From Ruminococcaceae bacterium UBA6392 (GTDB lineage: Bacteria > Bacillota > Clostridia > Oscillospirales > Acutalibacteraceae), in the NCBI GenBank assembly GCA_002438685.1, contig DJQG01000026.1:1-15494 (forward strand): a stretch of 15,494 nt of DNA, written 5' to 3'. Below the pieces are notes generated by a model, which worked only from the letters and a program-made list of their open reading frames with translations, did no database searches and was not told the origin of the DNA. Shown here in pieces: positions 1 through 6,318 of this stretch. A program made the position numbers and the translations under genes. The number at the start of each line of letters is the position of its first letter. The first letter of the stretch is position 1.

Positions 1-32
1 TTTTACTTATTACTTTGAGCGTTAGCGAAATA

Positions 33-85
33 ATCCCTCAGTCTTGGCTTCGCCAATCCAGCTCCCCTGCAGGGGAGCCAAAAAA
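33..85. repeat. Double-hairpin intergenic repeat (REP/MITE-like)
   Basis: A compact element lies just downstream of minD. Reading plus, it has a CCCTCAGTC lead (35-43), a small hairpin TTGGC-TTC-GCCAA (44-56), then an 18-bp perfect palindrome centred on CTGCAG (61-78, arms GCTCCCCTG/CAGGGGAGC), ending in an A-run. From memory, elements with the layout CCCTCAGTC-hairpin-CAGCTCCC...GGGAGCC are scattered between genes in many gut Clostridia; I cannot confirm the match here. On the minD transcript the palindrome would fold as a strong stem, but no T-run follows it, so it is not a classic terminator. It could still protect the 3' end of the mre-minD mRNA. Only one copy is in the window. Confidence 0.55.
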
Positions 86-100
86 CAGTCACACCAGTTT

Positions 101-823
101 TCACCCCAACAGCGGCGCTTCGCCGCCGTCAATTCTTTTGGCTATGCGCGAAAATGCCTTCGCCGCCGCGCTCGACGCCGGGAGCGGTTCGCCGCGCACT
201 GCGCAGTGCGACACCGCCGCATCCTCGGGTACAATGCCGATTAGCTGAACGCATACCGCGTCAATGACATCGTCGATGTTGAGCAGCTTCTTTTTGCAGA
301 CCGCCTTTTCGTCAAAGCGGTTGATGACGAGCCTTATATCAGAAAGCCCGGATTTTCGCATCGCGCCTGCCGTTATGTTGACGCTTCGCACGCATACCGC
401 GTCGGCGGTGGAGACAACAATGCCTCTGTCCGTTGCGGCGCAGGCGAGCTCAAATCCGTCGGAGAGTCCCGCCGGAGCGTCAAAAAATATATAGTCGTAG
501 TCTTTACTGAGCTTGTCCGCAAGCTCTTTCATGCTCTCTTTTGTGAACGAGTCGGACATGCGCATCGGCGCAGTCATCAGCATCGGACCGCCCGCGGCGA
601 GCGCCGCCTGATTCGGCTCGCATCCGCCGTCGATAACATTGCCCCAGTCAAAGAGTACATCTTTCTGGACGCCGAAAATCAGATCGAGGCTGCGAAGTCC
701 GATGTCCATGTCGAGCATGAGCACACGCTTGCCGGCGCCGCTCAGCGCACGCGCAAGTCCCGCCGTCAGCGATGATTTGCCGACGCCGCCCTTGCCGGAG
801 GCGATAACTATTTTTTCAGCCAT
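101..823 (-). CDS. minD: MinD-family division-site ATPase, short C-terminus
   Basis: Septum-site-determining ATPase of the ParA/MinD P-loop superfamily. MinD normally binds the membrane as an ATP dimer and recruits MinC to block FtsZ assembly away from midcell. Visible are the deviant Walker A motif GKGGVGKSS (residues 10-18, signature Lys11 and Lys16), the MinD-type DMDIGLRSLDL stretch (38-48), and Walker B with FFDAPAG (113-119). The 240-residue length is below the usual 260-270: the protein stops at about AFSRIAKRIDGGEAPLLG, where family members continue into an amphipathic membrane-targeting helix. ATG start with GGGGTGAT upstream, 9 bases after the mrdA stop, so it is the last visible gene of the mre operon. 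No minC precedes it and no minE starts within the 100 bases after it. MinD is the best call; a divergent MinD-like ParA protein is the alternative. Confidence 0.85.
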   Translation of the reverse strand: MAEKIVIASGKGGVGKSSLTAGLARALSGAGKRVLMLDMDIGLRSLDLIFGVQKDVLFDWGNVIDGGCEPNQAALAAGGPMLMTAPMRMSDSFTKESMKELADKLSKDYDYIFFDAPAGLSDGFELACAATDRGIVVSTADAVCVRSVNITAGAMRKSGLSDIRLVINRFDEKAVCKKKLLNIDDVIDAVCVQLIGIVPEDAAVSHCAVRGEPLPASSAAAKAFSRIAKRIDGGEAPLLG

Positions 824-832
824 TTAATCTAA

Positions 833-2896
833 TCACCCCAGAAGAGTATTCTCGCCCTGCGGCGCGGCCGCCGTCTGCGAGCTGTTGAAGTAGTATTCGT
901 ATATCGGCTTTGCGATTTGCGCGAGTGATGACGAGCCGTAGACGCCCTCGCAGATGAATGCCATGGATATCTCGGCGTTTTTGCTCGGTGCAAAGGTTAT
1001 ATAAAGACCGTTGTTGATAACCTGGCTGACGCCGTTTATCGTCCTGTTCTCTTCGGAGGTACCGGTCTTTGCGGCGGTCTGGACATCGAGTCCCTTGAGA
1101 GCCGCTTTTATTATGCTGTTGTTGTTGACAACGTATTCCATACCCTCCGTCACGCAGTCGATGGCGTATTTTGATATGCCCGTCTCGAGCGCGACTTTCG
1201 GGGTCTTTTCAACGAGCGTCTCGGAATAGTCGGCGCTCTTGACCGATTTGATAAGATGTTGTTCGTATCTCGTGCCGCCGTTTGCTATCGTGGCGACGTA
1301 GTTTGCAAGCTGGATGGGCGTGAAGCGCGTACCGCCTTCGCCGATGGACGAAAGAATCAGGTAGCCGGGCAGCCATGTCTGACCGATGCTTTCACGGTAC
1401 TCGGGGCTGTCCTGTATGCCCTCCGCCTCGGTCAGCTCAACGCCGGTCTTGACGCCGAGTCCGAGCATGGAGCGGTATTCGTTGAGCCTGCTGACTCCGA
1501 GCTCCTCGCCGCAGGTGTAGAAATATATGTTGCACGAATCCTGGAGCGCGGTTCTGAGCGTCAGGTTTCGGTCTTTGTGGTTGATGTTGCAGTAGAATGT
1601 GTGGTCGAGGTATTTGAACTCCCTCGTGCAGCGGATGACCCTGTCGCGGTTTGTGAGTCCCTCTTCAATAGCCGCTATGGCGACAGAGGGCTTTGATGTA
1701 GAGCCGATGGCGTAGGTGCTGCGCAGTGCCCTGTTCCAGAGCGGAGTGCGCGAATCCTTGCTTAATTCAGAGTATTTCTCGCTGTAGGTGTTCAGATCAT
1801 AGGTCGGATAGCTGAGAATAGTCAGAATCTCGCCAGTGTTCGGGTCGTTGACAACGAGCGCGCCCGCGGCGGGAACTCCGTATTTGTTCTTCGACGACTT
1901 GGCGTAGTTCTCTGTCCACTTCGCGAATGTGTCCTGCGCGAGCTTCTGCATGTCAGCGTCTATAGTGAGCACGACCGTCGCGCCCTGAACCGGTTCTTTC
2001 GTCACGGTCTCGGAGACATTGCCGTCCGCGTCAACCGTCACGACCTTTTCGCCGTCCGTGCCGCGAAGATATTCCTCCATCGAGTATTCGATTCCGCTCT
2101 TGCCGACCATGTCGTTCATGCCGTAGCCCTTGTCTTTGAGCTCGGCATATTCCTCGGCGTTTATCTTGCCGACGGTGCCTATAATATGCGCGGCGAGGGT
2201 GCCGTCAACAATGTGTCTGTAGGGCACGACCTCAACGTCAACGCCCTTGAAAGTCGCGCTGTTCTCTTTGACTTTTGCGACGAGCACATCGCTGACATCC
2301 TCTGCAAAAGTATAGGAATTGCTGACTCCGAAGCCGCTCAGGAGCATCTGATAGCGAACCGCCGCGATTTTCAGTCCGTCTTTGAGCGAATAGCTCGGGT
2401 CTATCTCAAACATCTCGACCATCGCGTCGTAGCAGTTCTGCGCCGTGGCGTAGGAGTTGAGATTTAGATAGTCCTTGCCTTTCATGACCTCGATTTCTTT
2501 TTCGCTGTCCGCTTTATAGACAAGCCCGCCCGAAGCGTCAATGACTATCGGCAGGTCGTTCTCCCACTCGGTATTGTTCGCTTCGAAAAGCCTGATGAGC
2601 GAGATGATTATTGAATTCCTCTCGGCGTTCTCTTTCTTCGAGGGAAAATATGAATAGTTGAAAACTATGGAGTAGCCCTGGCGGTTCTCGACTATGGGCT
2701 TGCCGTTGCGGTCGACTATCTCGCCGCGCGCTGCATGAATGGTGACGGTGGTCTGCTTCGCGGTGTTGACTGCGCTCGCATATTTTTCGCCGTCAACGAG
2801 CTGAACCTTGACGAGCACGCCGACAAAGACAAGTATGAACGCGAGTAGTATGCAGGGCAGGGCAATGCGCCTTATCGCAAGTCTCTTTGAATCCAT
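833..2896 (-). CDS. mrdA: Penicillin-binding protein 2 (elongation transpeptidase)
   Basis: Class B penicillin-binding protein, the D,D-transpeptidase that crosslinks peptidoglycan in the Rod elongation complex with MreBCD and RodA. It has one N-terminal membrane anchor (about residues 11-33), a PBP dimerisation/pedestal region (about 50-300), and a C-terminal transpeptidase domain with all three active-site motifs: SxxK as S399-T-S-K402, SxN as S454-C-N456, and KTGT at 610-613. The length of 687 is normal for a PBP2. An insertion-rich pedestal (about 100-200) resembles the longer clostridial versions. ATG start with AAAGGAG eight bases upstream; 18 bases separate it from the mreD stop and 9 from minD, which supports one operon. 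SpoVD/FtsI-type PBPs are the alternative, but the mreBCD context and absence of PASTA domains favour mrdA. Confidence 0.93.
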   Translation of the reverse strand: MDSKRLAIRRIALPCILLAFILVFVGVLVKVQLVDGEKYASAVNTAKQTTVTIHAARGEIVDRNGKPIVENRQGYSIVFNYSYFPSKKENAERNSIIISLIRLFEANNTEWENDLPIVIDASGGLVYKADSEKEIEVMKGKDYLNLNSYATAQNCYDAMVEMFEIDPSYSLKDGLKIAAVRYQMLLSGFGVSNSYTFAEDVSDVLVAKVKENSATFKGVDVEVVPYRHIVDGTLAAHIIGTVGKINAEEYAELKDKGYGMNDMVGKSGIEYSMEEYLRGTDGEKVVTVDADGNVSETVTKEPVQGATVVLTIDADMQKLAQDTFAKWTENYAKSSKNKYGVPAAGALVVNDPNTGEILTILSYPTYDLNTYSEKYSELSKDSRTPLWNRALRSTYAIGSTSKPSVAIAAIEEGLTNRDRVIRCTREFKYLDHTFYCNINHKDRNLTLRTALQDSCNIYFYTCGEELGVSRLNEYRSMLGLGVKTGVELTEAEGIQDSPEYRESIGQTWLPGYLILSSIGEGGTRFTPIQLANYVATIANGGTRYEQHLIKSVKSADYSETLVEKTPKVALETGISKYAIDCVTEGMEYVVNNNSIIKAALKGLDVQTAAKTGTSEENRTINGVSQVINNGLYITFAPSKNAEISMAFICEGVYGSSSLAQIAKPIYEYYFNSSQTAAAPQGENTLLG

Positions 2897-2914
2897 CGGG
2901 CTTTCTCCTTTCTT

Positions 2915-3439
2915 TTATCTTCTTGCTTCGCTGGGCAGCCGCCTGCTGATGCCTCTTGTTATCAAAAACCAAAGCGGCGTGAATATCACCGTGTAGAGCA
3001 CGCTCGGCAGGCAGAATGTGAGCAGCAGCCTGCCGCCGTGGACTCCCTGCGCGGCGACGAACACTATCCAGTAGACGAATGTATGCACAAGCAGCGCCAG
3101 CGCGGAGAAAATCAGCGCGGTGACGATGTTGTTTCTTATCATGTTGTTGACGAGCATTCCGCACACGAGACCGACTACGGTCAGCAAAATGGCGTTTATG
3201 CCCTGGGTGCCGCCGGTCACGTCGAGCACCACGCCCGCGAGCAGCCCGAGGAGCATGCCTGCAGTCTCGCGCTCAAACATCGCGATGCAGACCACCATGA
3301 CCGTCACTGCGAGCTGATGCGCGCCGAACGGCTCGGGCAGAAGTCCCGGCGTGTTCTGGATAACGGCGCAGAATACCAGCAGCACAGCGAAGATAACGCG
3401 GCGGATTATAAGTCTTTTCTTTTCAGCTGTGAGACCCAT
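2915..3439 (-). CDS. mreD: Rod shape-determining protein MreD
   Basis: Small integral membrane subunit of the Rod elongation complex, thought to help couple MreB/MreC to the PBP2-RodA synthase. From the chosen ATG the protein has 174 residues, the usual MreD size, and is mostly hydrophobic with about five or six membrane segments (for example around FAVLLVFCAVIQ, AVTVMVVCIAMF, LLGLLAGVVLDVTGG, TALIFSALALLVHTFVYWIV and LYTVIFTPLWFLI). The GLLAGVVLDVTGG segment is characteristic of the family. The reading frame is open further upstream into mreC, but the ATG at 3439 is chosen because AAAGGGA lies just before it and the protein then begins MGLTAEKKRL, with a basic tail ahead of the first membrane segment. 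It sits between mreC (25-base gap) and mrdA (18-base gap). Confidence 0.9.
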   Translation of the reverse strand: MGLTAEKKRLIIRRVIFAVLLVFCAVIQNTPGLLPEPFGAHQLAVTVMVVCIAMFERETAGMLLGLLAGVVLDVTGGTQGINAILLTVVGLVCGMLVNNMIRNNIVTALIFSALALLVHTFVYWIVFVAAQGVHGGRLLLTFCLPSVLYTVIFTPLWFLITRGISRRLPSEARR

Positions 3440-3464
3440 AGACAAGTCCCTTTCGATAGATTTG

Positions 3465-4316
3465 TTACTCTGTGACGCTCGAACCCTGACCCTCGAACTC
3501 GGTGATGATAAAAACATCTGTTATTGAGGATATGTTTGCGCCGGGCTTGATTATCGCGGTCGCGGAGATGTCCGTGTCGGAGTCCTCTACCTTTGTGACC
3601 GTGCCTATAATGAGGTCGCGCGGATAGATGCCGCCGACGCCCGAGGTGCAGACGACTCCGCCGGGGGAGACCGCCGTTGAGCTCGAAAGACCCGGCATGG
3701 TGCAGAGCCCGTCCTTGGCGTATGCCACAGTTGTTGTGACAAAGCCGAGGTCGCGCGTTCGGATCTCATATGCGCTGGTGTTGACGCTCGGGTTGAGTAT
3801 CGTCTTTATCGTGCACTGCGTGAGGGTCACGGAGGTGACGACGCCGACGAGATATTTGCCGTAGATAACGGGGTCGTTGACGGCGATTCCGTCATTGCTT
3901 CCGCGATTCAAAACAAAAGCGGAGAGCGGGTTCGCCGCGTCTCTGCCGACCACCGAAGCCTCGCAGAATTTGTAGTCCTTGTGGCTCTCTTTGAGCTCAA
4001 GGAACTCTTTGTATAGCGCGTTCTGGCTCTTCATCTGCTCGTAGTCAACGAGCTGGCTCTGGAGATCCTCGATTTCCTTGTTCAGCTCATCTACCTGCTT
4101 CGAGAGCGTGGCGGAGGACTTGAAGTTTATCGAGAAAGCCGAAAACTTCTGCGCCAAAAACGACGACGCGCGCTGAAGCGGCGAAAACACCGTGCTTATC
4201 ACGGAATTTGCGGGCGAAGAACCCGAATGCATCGCCGCTGCCGCCGCAACGCCGATAATCAGCACGACGAGCACGCCGACAAATATTTTGAATGTTCTGG
4301 ATTTGTAAAACTTCAA
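3465..4316 (-). CDS. mreC: Rod shape-determining protein MreC, TTG start
   Basis: Bitopic protein of the Rod complex whose extracytoplasmic domain contacts PBP2 and MreD. From the chosen start it has 283 residues: a short basic tail (KFYKSRTFK), one membrane helix (about 10-29), a coiled coil (about 70-110, around LSKQVDELNKEIEDLQSQL), then the paired beta-barrel domain with conserved-type stretches such as ASVVGRD, NRGSNDGI and GGIYPRDLIIG. The start is inferred to be TTG at 4316: AAAGGAGAG sits seven bases upstream, whereas the next upstream TTG (4361) has no ribosome binding site and the first in-frame ATG falls after the membrane helix. A weak start could keep MreC below MreB in amount. 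It is separated from mreB by an unusually wide 168-base gap. Confidence 0.9.
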   Translation of the reverse strand: MKFYKSRTFKIFVGVLVVLIIGVAAAAAMHSGSSPANSVISTVFSPLQRASSFLAQKFSAFSINFKSSATLSKQVDELNKEIEDLQSQLVDYEQMKSQNALYKEFLELKESHKDYKFCEASVVGRDAANPLSAFVLNRGSNDGIAVNDPVIYGKYLVGVVTSVTLTQCTIKTILNPSVNTSAYEIRTRDLGFVTTTVAYAKDGLCTMPGLSSSTAVSPGGVVCTSGVGGIYPRDLIIGTVTKVEDSDTDISATAIIKPGANISSITDVFIITEFEGQGSSVTE

Positions 4317-4441
4317 TTGAGTCTCTCCTTTGCTTGGAAGAAGTAAGTCTATACAACGCAAAAAATCCCGCGGGTTTGCAAAAAGTATGCAGAAAGGCAG
4401 AAAAACCGTTGTGCCGCATAGTTTTTGTAAGCCTGCGAGAA

Positions 4442-4475
4442 CGCGGGCCGTCTGCGGAAAGCAGAGCGACCCGCG
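4442..4475 (-). other. GC-rich inverted repeat in the mreB-mreC gap
   Basis: The 168-base space between mreB and mreC (4317-4484) holds no gene I can support. Near the mreB end it contains an imperfect stem: outer arms CGCGGG/CCCGCG (4442-4447 and 4470-4475) and inner arms TCTGC/GCAGA (4451-4455 and 4461-4465). In the mre transcript this folds just after the mreB stop. No T-run follows directly, so it is more likely a partial terminator, processing site or stabiliser than a full stop. Further on, a short palindrome CCCGCGGG is followed by a run of six T on the minus strand (4364-4377), a poor terminator because it leaves almost no loop. Confidence 0.4.
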
Positions 4476-4484
4476 AAAAGGCGT

Positions 4485-5477
4485 TTATTTATCGAGCGGA
4501 TGCTCGAGGCAGATGCCTGTTCCGTCAACGACGCAGTCGAGCGGACTCTCCGCGACGAGAACGGGGATGCGGGTCTCGGCGGCAATGAGCTTGTCGAGAC
4601 CTCTGAGCAGAGCGCCGCCGCCGGTGAGCATGATGCCGTGGTCGATAATGTCCGCAGCGAGCTCGGGGGGAGTCTTCTCAAGGGTAGCCTTGACGACATC
4701 GAGGATCTGATTGACGGAGTCGGACAGAGCCTCTCTGATCTCCTCTGCGGAGATCTCGATGTTCTTCGGCAGACCGTCCATGAGGTTGCGACCCTTGATG
4801 TTCATCGCGCCTTCGCCCTCGTAGGGATAGGCGGAGCCGATCTTTATCTTGATATCCTCAGCGGTTCTCTCGCCGATGAGCAGGTTGTATTTCTTCTTGA
4901 TGTAGTTGATGATGGACTCATCAAAATTGTCGCCCGCGACTCTTGCGGAGTTTGAGGTAACAACGTCGCCCAGGGAGATAACGGCAACTTCGCTCGTGCC
5001 GCCGCCGATGTCGACGACCATGCTTCCGGTGGGCTCGGAGACGGGGAGACCCGCGCCGATAGCGGCAGCCATGGGCTCCTCAATGAGGCTGACATATTTT
5101 GCGCCTGCGCTCCTCGCGGCGTCGTTGACAGCGTTTCTCTCAACGCCGGTAACGCCCGAGGGGATGCAGATCATAACGCGGACTCTCGCGAGCGGAGCGT
5201 TCTTCGTGACCTTCTTTATGAAAGCCTTGAGCATATCCGCGGTGATGTCGAAGTCGGCGATAACGCCGTCCTTGAGGGGACGGACTGCGGTTATGGAGCC
5301 GGGAGTTCTGCCGATCATCTCTTTAGCTTCCGTGCCGACGGCAACGACTCTGGGCGGATTATACTTCTGATCGACCGCAACGACGGAGGGCTCTCTTATA
5401 ACGATGCCCTTGCCCTTTACGAACACGAGGGTGTTCGCGGTACCCAAATCGATACCGATATCAAGTGAAAATAACAT
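4485..5477 (-). CDS. mreB: Rod shape-determining protein MreB (bacterial actin)
   Basis: Actin-fold ATPase that forms membrane-bound filaments orienting lateral cell-wall synthesis. All nucleotide-binding segments are present: phosphate-1 loop DLGTANT (residues 10-16), phosphate-2 loop VDIGGGTSE (155-163), and the adenosine motif LTGGGALLRGLD (284-295). The early stretch KGKGIVIREPSVVA and the IGRTPGSI segment are typical of MreB rather than FtsA or DnaK. The length of 330 is slightly shorter than the common 335-345, ending in GICLEHPLDK. ATG start with AAAGGAG seven bases upstream. A 41-base gap separates it from the lipoprotein gene ahead, and a 168-base gap from mreC behind. MreBH or Mbl paralogues cannot be excluded from sequence alone, but the downstream mreCD favours mreB. 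Confidence 0.96.
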   Translation of the reverse strand: MLFSLDIGIDLGTANTLVFVKGKGIVIREPSVVAVDQKYNPPRVVAVGTEAKEMIGRTPGSITAVRPLKDGVIADFDITADMLKAFIKKVTKNAPLARVRVMICIPSGVTGVERNAVNDAARSAGAKYVSLIEEPMAAAIGAGLPVSEPTGSMVVDIGGGTSEVAVISLGDVVTSNSARVAGDNFDESIINYIKKKYNLLIGERTAEDIKIKIGSAYPYEGEGAMNIKGRNLMDGLPKNIEISAEEIREALSDSVNQILDVVKATLEKTPPELAADIIDHGIMLTGGGALLRGLDKLIAAETRIPVLVAESPLDCVVDGTGICLEHPLDK

Positions 5478-5518
5478 ACTGTTCTCCTTTCAACAGTCAG
5501 AATACTTTTTATCGTCTG

Positions 5519-6187
5519 TTATCTGAACGAAATAGAATTGACAATTGATTCAAAATCTCCGGTGTTTGAGCCGGCTTTCGAAGTTTTGTAGGTGCAGGCA
5601 TAGGTCACGCCGTTTCTCTCAAATATGGCGGAGACTATAAACGCCTCTTTGCCGTTGGCGGCGACTTTGATCTCCGTAAACTTTGCGTCCTCGCCGCAGA
5701 GGGTCTTCGTCTCGTTGTTGACCTCGGGGTTGAAGCCCTGCTCCTTGAGCGAAGAAATGACCTCGCCGATATCGGCGGCCTTGTCATCGACGCTCTTTTC
5801 GGTGTCGTAGATTATGTCGATGGTCTCGTCGCCCTTGGTGAGGGTTATAGACGAGCCGACTGCCGACATATCGTAGCCGGAGGGCTGGGTGAATGTGAAA
5901 TATCTGCAATAGGCGTTCTTGCCGGAGACGAGAAGATAATCGAGCGCGATGGCGTTTGTCGCCTGCTCGCCGTTTTCGTCCTTCTTTGCCTTGCCCTTTT
6001 CGTCCGTGTCGACAATGACAATATTTCCTGCCTCGTCATAGACGGGCTTGCCGTTTTCGTCGGTCACGAGCACGCGGTCGTTGCCGTTGCTGTCGGTGAC
6101 CTTGAGTCCCTTTGCTTTTGAGCAGCCGGTGAAAAGGCAGACCGCCGCGAGCATACAGATGAGCAGAGCCGAGATGATTTTCTTCAT
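5519..6187 (-). CDS. Putative lipoprotein with Asp/Glu-Asn-Gly-rich repeats
   Basis: I do not recognise a named family. It begins with a lipoprotein signal peptide: basic MKK, a hydrophobic core, and lipobox LFTGC with the lipidated Cys at residue 22, so it should be anchored on the outer face of the membrane. Residues about 30-75 are a low-complexity acidic region built of roughly 10-12-residue units resembling VTDSNGNDRVL, VTDENGKPVYD and related pieces, probably a beta-turn-rich stalk. The remaining 145 or so residues form a compact globular domain with an LTKGDETIDIIYDT strand pattern. ATG start with GGGAAGG about ten bases upstream. It is the first gene behind the promoter at 6239-6268 and lies 41 bases before mreB, so it probably heads the mre operon. 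A role in wall growth is only suggested by context. Confidence 0.8.
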   Translation of the reverse strand: MKKIISALLICMLAAVCLFTGCSKAKGLKVTDSNGNDRVLVTDENGKPVYDEAGNIVIVDTDEKGKAKKDENGEQATNAIALDYLLVSGKNAYCRYFTFTQPSGYDMSAVGSSITLTKGDETIDIIYDTEKSVDDKAADIGEVISSLKEQGFNPEVNNETKTLCGEDAKFTEIKVAANGKEAFIVSAIFERNGVTYACTYKTSKAGSNTGDFESIVNSISFR

Positions 6188-6238
6188 TCTTTAAGACCTT
6201 CCCTTCGTCCTTATCGTCCGAAAATTATTGCCTGTTTC

Positions 6239-6268
6239 AGTATAACACAGGGTATTGCACTTTTTCAA
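6239..6268 (-). promoter_or_regulatory. Sigma-A-type promoter of the lipoprotein-mre operon
   Basis: On the minus strand TTGAAA (6268-6263) and TATACT (6244-6239) are 18 bases apart, about 50 bases before the lipoprotein start. The -35 box sits inside a short dyad, GCACTT-GAAA-AAGTGC (6257-6272), which could be a repressor site or, in a read-through transcript, a GAAA-tetraloop hairpin. No other promoter of similar quality is seen within the operon. Confidence 0.6.
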
Positions 6269-6295
6269 GTGCGGAATCGAAGATATGATTGACAC

Positions 6296-6314
6296 AAAAA
6301 GGCGGTTTGAACCG
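6296..6314 (-). terminator. Weak terminator after the FGGY kinase
   Basis: Directly after the kinase stop, the minus strand reads CGGT-TCAA-ACCG, then CC and five T. The stem is only 4-5 bp, so some read-through into the mre operon promoter region is likely. It is the only candidate terminator for this gene. Confidence 0.4.
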
Positions 6315-6318
6315 TTTA

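Noticed and set aside
4320..4380. Internal promoter ahead of mreC
   Set aside because: TTGCAA and TATAGA-like boxes exist, but spacings of 20 or more bases are poor and no better pair is seen.
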